A DNA stretch of 64,000 nt from Bacillus_BA songklensis (GTDB lineage: Bacteria; Bacillota; Bacilli; Bacillales; Bacillaceae_H). The notes beneath the pieces were generated by a model. That model saw only the letters and a program-made list of their open reading frames with translations, was not told the origin of the DNA and made no database searches. Of the stretch, positions 52,285-60,712 are shown in pieces. Position numbers and translations under genes: made by a program. Positions within the stretch are counted from its first letter, which is position 1, and each line of letters begins with the position of its first letter. The DNA lies in contig NZ_JBHRZT010000020.1 of NCBI RefSeq assembly GCF_042649685.1, positions 186,001 to 250,000 on the forward strand, written 5' to 3'.

Positions 52285-53250
52285 TTATACAAAAATCTCT
52301 TTAATATCGCAAATATCAGATGATAAAGCAACAGCCAACTTTATTCTTGCCTTTTTTGAATCATAGTCGCTTCCCAGTATTACACCTTTATTATAAAGGT
52401 CATAAGCACTTCCTTTATAATCATATGTAGTATAAACTGCACCTTCCTCAGCGCTTGTAGTAATGACTACTTTAATGCCATCTTCTAATGCCTTTTCAAT
52501 TTCATCCATCATTTTAGGAGCAACTTGCCCCCGACCGACTCCTTCGAGAACAATCCCCCTCACTCCACTTTCACGAGCTGCTTTAATAAATTTACCATCA
52601 GCTTCAACATAACATTTAATTATATCCACCGAAGGCAGGGATTTTACTAATTCGTAATGTTCCCTTCTTATCGGTTTTTGATAAACATATACCTCATCAT
52701 TATCAATGATACCTAAATAACCAAAACCGAAAGCGTTAAAACCCTGAATATTAGAAGCGTGTTCTTTTTTTACATACTTTGCAGGAAAAATCCTCTCGTT
52801 AAATACAACAACAGTTCCCGCGCCCCTTAATTTTTTTGCACAAGCTGTATAAATCGCATGCCTTATATTGATGTAAACGTCACTCCCCAAATCCCCTGGA
52901 GAACGTTGTGAGCCCGTAATAACCACTGTTCGTTCATCTTCTATAGTTAAATCTAAAAAATAAGCCGTTTCCTCTAGTGTATCAGTGCCATGAGTAACAA
53001 CTATACCATCGATACTTTCATCTTGAAAATAGTGGTCAATCTTATCCTTTAATTTAACTAAATCCTCAAAAGTCAAATGAATACTTGGCTTTTGAAATGC
53101 CGATTCAACAATTACTTCAATGTCCTCAGGCAAATTACACATTGATGCCAATTCTTCTCCAGATATTGCTCCAGATGCAAGACGCCCTGACTCTTTATTG
53201 GGTTTACTTGCAATAGTTCCCCCGGTTGTTAATAAGACTACTTTGCGCAT
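52285..53250 (-). CDS. ansA: L-asparaginase, cytoplasmic-like
   Basis: Hydrolyses asparagine to aspartate and ammonia. 321 residues without a signal peptide. Both catalytic Thr motifs are present: TTGGTIAS at 9-16 and HGTDTLEE near 87-94, plus a conserved Lys region near KKLRGAG. The ATG at 53250 has GGGTGAG about 3 nt upstream. B. subtilis has no asparaginase at this point between prsW and bdr, and its ansAB operon is elsewhere, so this is an insertion or a moved paralogue; the subfamily is not certain. Confidence 0.93.
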   Translation of the reverse strand: MRKVVLLTTGGTIASKPNKESGRLASGAISGEELASMCNLPEDIEVIVESAFQKPSIHLTFEDLVKLKDKIDHYFQDESIDGIVVTHGTDTLEETAYFLDLTIEDERTVVITGSQRSPGDLGSDVYINIRHAIYTACAKKLRGAGTVVVFNERIFPAKYVKKEHASNIQGFNAFGFGYLGIIDNDEVYVYQKPIRREHYELVKSLPSVDIIKCYVEADGKFIKAARESGVRGIVLEGVGRGQVAPKMMDEIEKALEDGIKVVITTSAEEGAVYTTYDYKGSAYDLYNKGVILGSDYDSKKARIKLAVALSSDICDIKEIFV

Positions 53251-53311
53251 TCTTCTCACCCATCTATACTTATAGTGATTAATTAATCTTACTCATATAT
53301 CTGCCATTATA

Positions 53312-53340
53312 ACAAAAAAAAGCTGATGAAGTCATCAGCT
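53312..53340 (-). terminator. terminator of bdr
   Basis: Perfect AGCTGATGA / TCATCAGCT stem with a 2-nt loop and TTTTTTT on the minus strand. Confidence 0.88.
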
Positions 53341-53384
53341 CATTAAAAATTAGGGAACAGACCATTCTCTTCCCTAAAAGATTT

Positions 53385-53439
53385 TTATCCCGCATTAACG
53401 GGCAGTAAGACCTCCACTGATGGAAGTTTCCTTTATAAT
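53385..53439 (+). repeat. dispersed repeat, family A copy
   Basis: TTATCCCGCATTAACGGGCA, then CTCCACTGATGGAAGTTTCC and TTTATAAT; near-identical to the minus strand of 8284-8338. It sits between the bdr terminator and the bdr stop codon. Confidence 0.8.
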
Positions 53440-53470
53440 ATGGAGGAGCGTTTTTTTACCTCTGTCCTGT

Positions 53471-54451
53471 TCACAAGTTTGAATCATTCATCAATTGCTG
53501 AATTCGATTTGCGATCATCCCACCGTGAAAGCGGCCGTTTTCAATAAAAATCTCGTTTGCATTGTTGCCGGCTGCGATAACCCCCGCAATAAAAATTCCG
53601 TCTACATTCGTTTCCATCGTCTCCGGATTATATAAAGGTCTTCCTGTTTCTTCGTCAATTCCGATACCCATTTTAATAAGAAACTGGTGATCTGGATGAT
53701 AGCCTGTCATCGCAAAGACAAAATCATTTTGAATCGTTCTCTCCTTGCCGTCTTTTATATATGTCACAGCATTTTCTGTAATTTCTTTGAGAACCGCACC
53801 AAACTCCATTATAATGACGCCATGTCGTACAAGCGCTTCAAATTCAGGCAAAATCCATGGTTTGACGCTTGGCGAATATTCATTGCCTCGATATAACACA
53901 GTAACACGTGCACTTGCTTTAACAAGCTCAAGTGCTGCATCCACACTTGAATTTTTCCCGCCGATTACGACTACATCTTTGTCAAAATATGGATGTGCCT
54001 CTTTAAAGTAATGGGAAACTTTAGGCAAATCTTCCCCCGGTACATTCATATAATTCGGGTTATCATAATACCCGGTTGCAATAATGACATAGCCTGCTCT
54101 ATATGTGTCCTTTGATGTTTGCACCACAAATATTCCGTCTTCTTGTTTTTCTACACTATTTACTCTTTCAAACGCTTGAATGCGAAGATTTTTCCTTTTC
54201 ACCACTTCACGATAATACGACAATGCCTGATTGCGTACCGGCTTACGATTTTCTGTTATAAAAGCAACATCCCCGATTTCTAATTTTTCACTAGAACTAA
54301 AAAACGTTTGGTGAGTCGGATAATGATAAATGGCGTTGACGATATTTCCTTTTTCGATAACCAGCGCATCAATTCCTATATCCTGCAAAGCGATGGCAGC
54401 CGCTAATCCGCACGGCCCTCCGCCCACAATAACAACTTGTTCTTCCTTCAC
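53471..54451 (-). CDS. bdr: bacillithiol disulfide reductase (YpdA)
   Basis: FAD- and NADPH-dependent reduction of oxidised bacillithiol. 326 residues. Two Rossmann motifs: GGGPCGLAAA (9-18, containing the conserved active-site Cys14) and VIGGKNSSVDAALELV. ATG start. Upstream of ansA and downstream of gudB; B. subtilis has the ypdA-gudB neighbourhood too. Confidence 0.94.
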   Translation of the reverse strand: MKEEQVVIVGGGPCGLAAAIALQDIGIDALVIEKGNIVNAIYHYPTHQTFFSSSEKLEIGDVAFITENRKPVRNQALSYYREVVKRKNLRIQAFERVNSVEKQEDGIFVVQTSKDTYRAGYVIIATGYYDNPNYMNVPGEDLPKVSHYFKEAHPYFDKDVVVIGGKNSSVDAALELVKASARVTVLYRGNEYSPSVKPWILPEFEALVRHGVIIMEFGAVLKEITENAVTYIKDGKERTIQNDFVFAMTGYHPDHQFLIKMGIGIDEETGRPLYNPETMETNVDGIFIAGVIAAGNNANEIFIENGRFHGGMIANRIQQLMNDSNL

Positions 54452-54568
54452 TTATTATGTCACTCCTTTAAAACGCACAACACACTTTCTTTATTAGTGT
54501 AACACTCACTTTATATATTATATCGAAAGAAGGAGAACATGTAAGTTACTTTGCTTGAAGTGAAGATA

Positions 54569-54611
54569 AGAAAAGCGGAGAAAGTCCGCTTAAACCGAGT
54601 GCAACTTATAC
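54569..54611. repeat. dispersed repeat, family C partial copy
   Basis: AGAAAAGCGGAGAAAGTCCG then CTTAAACCGAGTGCAACTTA. The left 32 nt match 56132-56168. Confidence 0.55.
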
Positions 54612-54625
54612 TTTCATATACATTG

Positions 54626-54671
54626 AAAAAAGGGATGTTTCAAGGCTTTCCCCTTCAAACATCCCTTTTTT
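54626..54671 (-). terminator. terminator of gudB
   Basis: Perfect AAAAAAGGGATGTTT / AAACATCCCTTTTTT stem, 17-nt loop, T-run on the minus strand. Confidence 0.9.
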
Positions 54672-54681
54672 GACTCTTATA

Positions 54682-55965
54682 TTAAATCCACCCTCTGAAT
54701 CTGGACGCTTCGGCCATTTTGCGTACCCCTACCATGTAAGCGGCTAAACGCATATCCACTTTACGTGTTTGAGCGGTCTCATAAATATTCGTAAAAGATT
54801 TAACCATTACTTTTTCCAGCTTCTCTTCTACTTCTTCCTCAGTCCAATAGTAACCCTGATTGTTTTGTACCCACTCAAAGTAAGATACGGTTACACCGCC
54901 TGCACTTGCCAGAACATCAGGCACAAGCAAAATGCCGCGTTCTGTTAAAATTCGCGTGGCTTCTAGCGTTGTTGGACCATTTGCAGCTTCCACAACAATG
55001 CTTGCGTGAATATGGTGAGCATTTTCTTCCGTAATCTGATTTTCGATGGCAGCAGGTACTAAAATGTCACAATCCAGTTCCAGTAATTCTTTGTTAGTGA
55101 TCGTGTTGTTAAATAATTTAGTGACTGTACCGAAGCTGTCGCGGCGATCTAATAAATAGTCGATATCCAAACCGGCCGGATCATAAAGTGCACCATATGC
55201 GTCGGAAATACCAATTACCTTCGCTCCTGCATCATGCATAAATTTCGCTAAAAAACTACCTGCGTTTCCAAAGCCTTGAATAACGACACGAGCTCCTTTC
55301 AATTCGATCCCGCGTCGTTTTGCAGCTTCACGAATGCATATTGTCACGCCTTTCGCCGTTGCTGTTTCCCGGCCGTGTGAACCGCCTAATACAAGCGGTT
55401 TACCTGTAATAAATCCTGGTGAGTTGAACTCATCGATTCGGCTGTATTCATCCATCATCCAGGCCATAATTTGCGAATTTGTAAATACGTCCGGAGCCGG
55501 AATATCTTTCGTTGGTCCTACGATTTGGCTAATAGCTCTTACATACCCGCGGCTTAAACGCTCTAACTCGCCAAACGACATATTACGCGGATCACATATG
55601 ATTCCACCTTTACCGCCGCCGTATGGTAAATCTACAATTCCACATTTTAAACTCATCCATATTGAAAGCGCTTTAACTTCACGTTCAGTTACATGAGGGT
55701 GAAAGCGAATTCCGCCTTTTGTTGGTCCTACAGCATCATTATGCTGAGCGCGATAACCAGTAAAGATCTTAACAGACCCATCATCCATGCGAACAGGTAT
55801 TTTAACTGTCATCATGCGAATCGGCTCTTTTAGCAACTCATAAACTTCCTCAGGATAGCCTAGTTTTTCTAAAGCTCTATGTATAACAGTTTGTGTTGAT
55901 TTTAAAACATCGTGTTTTTCTTCTTCTTGTATGTTCTGCTGATTTTGAGTATTGTCGGCTACCAT
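54682..55965 (-). CDS. gudB: NAD-dependent glutamate dehydrogenase
   Basis: Catabolic conversion of glutamate to 2-oxoglutarate and ammonia. 427 residues; catalytic Lys in GGGKGGI and substrate Lys in GPTKGGIRFHP, NAD fold with QGFGNAGS. The segment TEREVKALSIWMSLK contains a single VKA, so the gene lacks the 9-nt duplication that inactivates gudB in laboratory strain 168; the enzyme should be active. Confidence 0.96.
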   Translation of the reverse strand: MVADNTQNQQNIQEEEKHDVLKSTQTVIHRALEKLGYPEEVYELLKEPIRMMTVKIPVRMDDGSVKIFTGYRAQHNDAVGPTKGGIRFHPHVTEREVKALSIWMSLKCGIVDLPYGGGKGGIICDPRNMSFGELERLSRGYVRAISQIVGPTKDIPAPDVFTNSQIMAWMMDEYSRIDEFNSPGFITGKPLVLGGSHGRETATAKGVTICIREAAKRRGIELKGARVVIQGFGNAGSFLAKFMHDAGAKVIGISDAYGALYDPAGLDIDYLLDRRDSFGTVTKLFNNTITNKELLELDCDILVPAAIENQITEENAHHIHASIVVEAANGPTTLEATRILTERGILLVPDVLASAGGVTVSYFEWVQNNQGYYWTEEEVEEKLEKVMVKSFTNIYETAQTRKVDMRLAAYMVGVRKMAEASRFRGWI

Positions 55966-56131
55966 CTGTGAACCTCCTAGAATCGTTCAAATTATATGTT
56001 GAATGGTGCTTCTTTCATGACATAGTATACACCTTTCCATAATTTATGCAAAGAAAAAAATTAAGTTTTCTTATTTTCCAATATGCTTTTGTAAACGCTT
56101 CCAATATTATAAAAAAAATCGTAAATATACA

Positions 56132-56275
56132 AGAAAAGCACAGAAAGCCCGCTTAAACCGATAGGGCATTGGAACTTCTGAGAAGGAGTCGCTTTTTGAC
56201 TCCGCAGGAAGAAGGGAAATGACCGTACGGTTTGGCTTTCGGAACTGGAAAACTCCAACGCGCAATCCAACTTTT
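56132..56275 (+). repeat. dispersed repeat, family C, apparently full length
   Basis: Begins AGAAAAGCACAGAAAGCCCG, then CTTAAACCGATAGGGCATTGG, an internal GGAGTC/GACTCC hairpin around 56185-56205 and the end motif CAATCCAACTT followed by T. The beginning matches 54569; the end motif recurs inverted at 52143 and 39620. Confidence 0.6.
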
Positions 56276-56386
56276 TTTATAAGTTAAAAAATTAACATGG
56301 GCCAAACCCTTTCACACATATGCTTTCATTTCTTCTTATAAGTTTTAAGGCGTATTTATTTATATTTTCTTATTAGCAAAAAATAT

Positions 56387-56427
56387 AAGGCCAGCCGAAA
56401 AATCAATCTTCGTTTCTCGGCCGGCTT
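56387..56427 (-). terminator. terminator of mecB
   Basis: AAGGCCAGCCGA / TCGGCCGGCTT stem with one mismatch and A/T-rich tail on the minus strand. Confidence 0.75.
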
Positions 56428-56475
56428 TATTTATTAGCTGATTTAATATCAGGATTGTTCTTTAACAAAGCCATT

Positions 56476-57072
56476 TTATAAAGAAAATGTTTGTTTAATA
56501 TACAGTAAAGCATCATAATCAATTAAAATTTTGCCATACTCATGAACGCGATATTTGGTAATGGTTGAAGGGCTTCCATATTCCGCTAGTATCGCAATCA
56601 AATCTTCCGTATTTCCAAAAGCATACGTATCAAAATCCATTAATAAGTAGAAGCGATCATTAAAGGAATACACTGTGCCTCCGTCCACGTTTAGCGGGGA
56701 GAGTCTATGAGCTAATTGAATGAGATCCTCAAAGGAATGAAACTCAAAGAAAACGTCTGTGCTTTCATCTAATGTAACCTGCATTTCAATAAAATCATCC
56801 ATGTATTCTTCGTCAAATTCCTCAACAGCCTCATTCTTAGTGGTTAATATCACAACCATTCCTTGTGCTTGCAAGGAGAACACTTCAACAGATAAAGAGT
56901 GAGTCGGCTCAAATCCAAGTTCATCGGATGCTTGTTCAATCATCTCTCGAAAAAGTTGCTGAACTTTGAATGAGTTTCTCCACAAATCTTCTTTCGTCAA
57001 TCCTCGTTCTGTTAAATCATCGAACGTTAAAAAGATTTTGATTTTGTTATAATTTAAACGTTCAAGCCTCAT
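56476..57072 (-). CDS. mecB: MecB (YpbH), ClpC adaptor protein
   Basis: Paralogue of MecA that brings substrates to the ClpCP protease. 198 residues: N-terminal substrate domain (MRLERLNYNKIKIFLTFDDLTERGLTKEDLW), acidic linker (VEEFDEEYMDDF) and C-terminal ClpC-binding domain (FHSFEDLIQLAHRL, YSFNDRFYLLMDF, EYGKILIDYDAL). Located beside gudB as in B. subtilis. Confidence 0.94.
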   Translation of the reverse strand: MRLERLNYNKIKIFLTFDDLTERGLTKEDLWRNSFKVQQLFREMIEQASDELGFEPTHSLSVEVFSLQAQGMVVILTTKNEAVEEFDEEYMDDFIEMQVTLDESTDVFFEFHSFEDLIQLAHRLSPLNVDGGTVYSFNDRFYLLMDFDTYAFGNTEDLIAILAEYGSPSTITKYRVHEYGKILIDYDALLYIKQTFSL

Positions 57073-57191
57073 TTTTCACCCTCCCTGCTTACACCAATCA
57101 GCGCTGACCTAGACAATGTAGTATATGAAAAAAATGCAATAAGGTTCTTCTATTTTATTACGAGTTTACCTGTTTATTTTTGAAAAGACAA

Positions 57192-58112
57192 CTATCCGTT
57201 TTCAAGCTCCGCTAATTTACTATTTAGCCATTCGTTCCATTTTTCCTTCGTATCCCCGAGCAAAAATGGTTCCATCGCTTCTTTCTCTTTTGCTGGTACA
57301 TATGAAAAAGCCGCACCTCCCAGGCCGATTTTTACCGACGGGTGCAACTGTGCTACATGTTGAGCGATTTTTACCGTTTTTTCCACGTTTTCCCGCATAG
57401 AACAAGACATAAATAGAAACCCTGGGTTCACTTCTTCTACAATCAACTGAATATCCCCCTCTGCGATACTTGTCCCTAAGTAGATTACTTCAAAGCCTTT
57501 TCTTCTCAAAAATAAAGTGAAAATGAGAAGGCCGCCTTCATGATGTTCATTAGGTCCACATACTGCAATAGCTTTTGGAAGCAATTCGTTTGATGGCAGC
57601 GAATGCATAATTATACTAATGCGCGTTCGTAAAAGTTGACTGGTATAGTGTTCATGTGCCGTTGTGATTTTTCCTTTTTCCCATAGATCACCGATAGTTA
57701 CAAGCAATGATCCTAAAATATCAATCACCACTTTTTCGACAGAATACAAGCTGAATGCCTGATTCATCAGCTCCTGAGCCTTACCTTCTTGAAACGTTAG
57801 TAATAAGCGCAGCAGTTCATCCCTTATTTTCTTCGGAGAATCGGCATTATCTTCCTTTATATCGCCCTGGATGCCTGTTGTTTCACTTTCAAGCAATGCG
57901 ACTGCCTGGCTGATTGTAAAGCCTTGGTCTACTTTTTCCACTAACCATTTTAGCACTTTTAAGTCTTGTTCTGTATATAAGCGATGCCCCGATTCATTTC
58001 GAACAGGGCTCAGTATTTGATAACGTCTTTCCCAGGCCCTAAGGGTCCCGGGCTGAATGCCCACCAAATTAGAGATTGCTTTAATATTGTATTTGCCTTC
58101 TTTAGAAGCCAT
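57192..58112 (-). CDS. MerR-family regulator with B12-binding domain, CarH/LitR-like photoreceptor candidate
   Basis: 306 residues: MerR DNA-binding domain (about 8-75, TLRAWERRYQILSPVRNESGHRLY), a four-helix B12-cap domain (about 95-175) and a Rossmann B12-binding domain (about 180-300). The cap has W144-x9-E154-H155, the CarH light-sensing signature, and the B12-ligand motif N-E-H190-H-E-G lies 46 residues after the Trp, the spacing I recall for His177 in Thermus CarH. The residue corresponding to His132 of that protein is Glu145. It probably represses DNA in the dark with adenosylcobalamin and releases it in light. No carotenoid or photolyase genes are adjacent. Confidence 0.88.
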   Translation of the reverse strand: MASKEGKYNIKAISNLVGIQPGTLRAWERRYQILSPVRNESGHRLYTEQDLKVLKWLVEKVDQGFTISQAVALLESETTGIQGDIKEDNADSPKKIRDELLRLLLTFQEGKAQELMNQAFSLYSVEKVVIDILGSLLVTIGDLWEKGKITTAHEHYTSQLLRTRISIIMHSLPSNELLPKAIAVCGPNEHHEGGLLIFTLFLRRKGFEVIYLGTSIAEGDIQLIVEEVNPGFLFMSCSMRENVEKTVKIAQHVAQLHPSVKIGLGGAAFSYVPAKEKEAMEPFLLGDTKEKWNEWLNSKLAELENG

Positions 58113-58305
58113 GTGTAACCTCCAACTGCACCATATTGTTCATTATATGAATTATAGGACAATACCATTTTTATGTAAAATTTGTATATGTTTTGTTAAA
58201 AGATTGAAGGCCAAATTTGCGACGAAACGTCAAAAGGACCCAAGGCTAAAACCGTAACGCCCTGTTGCAATGCCTTCGCTTGTACGTCCCGAGCTTCATT
58301 GGGAG

Positions 58306-59073
58306 TTATTTCTCGCCTGTTATGACGATCACATGTGCTTCGGCTGGCACACCAAGACGGAAAGGGACCCCTGTTGTACCGTAACCATTGCTTACAAATA
58401 AGGTAGTATGTTCTAATGATTTGATTCCACCCTTTTCATAAGGTCCGAACCCAAATAGGCGAATTTGCCCTCCATGTGTATGACCGCTTAGCATCAATGC
58501 GATGCCGTCTTCTTTCTTCACCTTTTTATGTACGGATGGATTATGGGAGATGAGGATTTTAAAGCTTCCTGGCTGACTGTCTGCCAGAGCCAAATGAAGA
58601 TGTGCCCGGTTTTTTGAGACATCGTCCACACCGAGAAGTTCGAGCATTTCTCCTTCTTCTGACTCAAATAAAGCAGATGTATTATCCAATATTTTTACGT
58701 TTTCCTCTAATAAAAGGGCATCCAATTGATGAAAATCGACCTCATAATCGTTGTTGCCCCAAACAAAATAAAGGGGACCCAGCTTTTTCAGCGTTCGCAA
58801 ATTTTCCCGCACTCTTTCAAAAGGTACCCCTTTTTCTATTATATCCCCGCCCATAACCACAAAATCAACTTTCCGTTTTACTTGCTCTAAAAGCTTTTTG
58901 GAAACATGGCGGCGGTGAATATCTGAAATAAAAAAAATACGAACTTCCCCAAAGGTAGAAGGAAACTCTTTAAATGCTAAATGATGCTCTACTACTTTGT
59001 TGCGTTTCGCTTGCGCAAACATATAAAATATAAGCCCTATCAAGAAAAAAAACAATAAAACAAAAAATTCCAT
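58306..59073 (-). CDS. ypbG: YpbG, metallophosphoesterase
   Basis: 255 residues with an N-terminal membrane helix (FFVLLFFFLIGLIFYMF) and a calcineurin-like phosphoesterase domain. Metal-binding motifs: SDIH, GGDIIEKG, WGNNDYE, ISHNPS and SGHTHGGQIRL. The substrate is unknown; membrane-anchored members of this family include UDP-2,3-diacylglucosamine-type hydrolases and nucleotidases. Confidence 0.92.
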   Translation of the reverse strand: MEFFVLLFFFLIGLIFYMFAQAKRNKVVEHHLAFKEFPSTFGEVRIFFISDIHRRHVSKKLLEQVKRKVDFVVMGGDIIEKGVPFERVRENLRTLKKLGPLYFVWGNNDYEVDFHQLDALLLEENVKILDNTSALFESEEGEMLELLGVDDVSKNRAHLHLALADSQPGSFKILISHNPSVHKKVKKEDGIALMLSGHTHGGQIRLFGFGPYEKGGIKSLEHTTLFVSNGYGTTGVPFRLGVPAEAHVIVITGEK

Positions 59074-59081
59074 ACTGCCTC

Positions 59082-59477
59082 CTAATAATGTGTATCAACA
59101 ACCTGGTTCCTTCTTAAATCTACTGAAATCATACCATAAACGATAGAAAAACATAATATGAGGATGGTTTGCCACTGCCCTGCCTGCCATAAAAACCAAA
59201 AACTGCAGGCGGCCCCGTAGCAAATAACCGCCTCTCCCCAGCGCACCTGCCTCCCTTTCATAAACGAGTACGTTTCTTCTACTACGGACTTTATCAATAT
59301 AGAGTGAGATAGAAAAGCGAGAAAAAAGGCGACCATCGCGACAAAATAATGAAGCGGATCCATAACCAAAGCAAGGATGATGTGTGCCAGGGAGATTGGT
59401 TTAGGTACAGGAAGCCATTGTATAAACAAATAACTGCTTGCCGTAGCCACTGCTAGTAACATCAGTTTTCTTAGCAT
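59082..59477 (-). CDS. uncharacterised four-helix membrane protein
   Basis: 131 residues, about four transmembrane helices (LMLLAVATASSYLFIQW, LAHIILALVMDPLHYFVAMVAFFLAFL, AVICYGAACSFWFLW, TILILCFSIVYGMISV). Not recognised. Lies 8 nt before ypbG and probably shares its transcript. Its ribosome site AAAGGGG is part of the 3' arm of a strong hairpin (59481-59524), and the T-run follows directly, so translation or transcription into this gene may be gated. Confidence 0.8.
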   Translation of the reverse strand: MLRKLMLLAVATASSYLFIQWLPVPKPISLAHIILALVMDPLHYFVAMVAFFLAFLSHSILIKSVVEETYSFMKGRQVRWGEAVICYGAACSFWFLWQAGQWQTILILCFSIVYGMISVDLRRNQVVDTHY

Positions 59478-59480
59478 GAT

Positions 59481-59524
59481 AAAAAACCCCTTTCTTTATA
59501 AAGTTTTATGAAAAGAAAGGGGAT
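59481..59524 (-). terminator. terminator after ypbF whose 3' arm contains the next gene's ribosome site
   Basis: CCCCTTTCTTT / AAAGAAAGGGG stem with T-run on the minus strand. The GAAAGGGG arm is 9 nt from the ATG at 59477. Confidence 0.8.
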
Positions 59525-59544
59525 TTCATGTATTTTGTTATCAT

Positions 59545-60003
59545 TTACTTATTTTCATAATACAGATTCACGTCAAATTCCTTTTTCATCATGCTGAAGA
59601 CATGCTTCCGCTCTCCCCACTTTTCGTCCCCTCTCCATAAATCAGAGCTTTTTTGGATGATTTCACAGCGGAGATCATGAAACTCCTTTTCAACCTTCTC
59701 GCTTTTTTTTCGAACTTGCAGCAAATAATAGTATAGAGAAAAAACAATCAATATCATGAATAAATGATAAAAGCTTGAAAGTACAAATGAAATCACTGAA
59801 CGATAAGTAATGAGTGACAGTTGTTGAAAAGAGAAAAATAAATAGATGCATATAAGACCTAAACAACCGAGCAATAACCATCGAATTCGTCTTTCTTTTT
59901 CATTCACCTTATCGAATTTCCGTTTTTTATCGACAACACTTTGCAGCATCTGTTTCGCCACTTCATCCGTTAAGTGGTTTAACTGTTTGATTTGATCATC
60001 CAT
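59545..60003 (-). CDS. ypbF: YpbF, DUF2663 membrane protein
   Basis: 152 residues: charged N-terminus, two transmembrane helices (LLLGCLGLICIYLFFSF and LFMILIVFSLYYYLLQV), then a charged cytoplasmic tail predicted to form a coiled coil (KKSEKVEKEFHDLRCE). The ATG at 60003 has GGAGGTGAGG upstream. Matches the DUF2663 family; function unknown. Confidence 0.86.
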   Translation of the reverse strand: MDDQIKQLNHLTDEVAKQMLQSVVDKKRKFDKVNEKERRIRWLLLGCLGLICIYLFFSFQQLSLITYRSVISFVLSSFYHLFMILIVFSLYYYLLQVRKKSEKVEKEFHDLRCEIIQKSSDLWRGDEKWGERKHVFSMMKKEFDVNLYYENK

Positions 60004-60061
60004 ACCCCTCACCTCCGTACTTACAGTACAGCATATGAGGTTGTCTCATAATTTATTAAAA

Positions 60062-60712
60062 TTAATTCGAAGATCCACTTTCTTTAATTGGGATACTTAA
60101 CACTTGTCCTTGCCTAAGTTTTCCGTTTTCCAATTTATTCCATTTGCGGATGAGCTTTGTCCCTTTCACATCATTATAATACTTCATGGCGATACTAAAT
60201 AACGTTTCATTGCCTTGAACAGTATGTTTAATAATTTTGTATGAAGATTTTTGCTCCTCTCCACCCTCTGTTTTCTCCTCTTGCTGTTCTTTAGGAAAAA
60301 CAGTTTCGCTTTGCCTTGCCTGCTCCTTTAAAGGAGCCGATTGATTTTGTTTGATTTCAGGAGCCGGTTTTTCCTTTTCTTTTTGGGGTATGACGGTTAC
60401 ATCAGATGGTTCCGCAAAATCAACGACCTCATACCCGGTTTCATCCTCTTCTTGCGAAAAAGATAACAACACAGCCTGGTTTGCAGCATAATTCTTATAA
60501 ACAAAGTAGGCAACGATGGGCAAAGAAATGAAGAAGATAGATAATACAGTAATAAGAGGATATTTCAGTTTAAACTTGCTCTTCTTCTTTTTTTCACGGC
60601 GAACTTTACTTCTTGGCGGGAGCGTCTGTCCCGCTTCTTCTCTCCGTTCTTTTTCGGAGTTTCTTTGATATTGCTCTCTTTCAGGCCGATCCACCCGATG
60701 TTCCACCATCAT
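60062..60712 (-). CDS. ypbE: YpbE, LysM-domain membrane protein
   Basis: About 216 residues: basic cytoplasmic N-terminus, one transmembrane helix (LITVLSIFFISLPIVAYFVY), a Pro/Glu/Gln-rich spacer and a C-terminal LysM peptidoglycan-binding domain (HTVQGNETLFSIAMKYYNDV ... GQVLSIPI). The exact start among GTG/ATG/ATG/GTG at 60715-60706 is uncertain. It overlaps ypbD by about 32 nt. Confidence 0.88.
   Translation of the reverse strand: MMVEHRVDRPEREQYQRNSEKERREEAGQTLPPRSKVRREKKKKSKFKLKYPLITVLSIFFISLPIVAYFVYKNYAANQAVLLSFSQEEDETGYEVVDFAEPSDVTVIPQKEKEKPAPEIKQNQSAPLKEQARQSETVFPKEQQEEKTEGGEEQKSSYKIIKHTVQGNETLFSIAMKYYNDVKGTKLIRKWNKLENGKLRQGQVLSIPIKESGSSN

Larger units (their letters stand above)
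55966..56475. other. mecB-gudB intergenic region
   Basis: No credible gene in 510 nt. Holds the gudB promoter area, a full-length family C element (about 56132-56275) and the mecB terminator (56387-56427). Confidence 0.6.

Noticed and set aside
56061..56270. Minus-strand open frame of 69 codons upstream of gudB
   Set aside because: Lies wholly in a family C repeat; sequence of the product reflects the repeat, not a protein.
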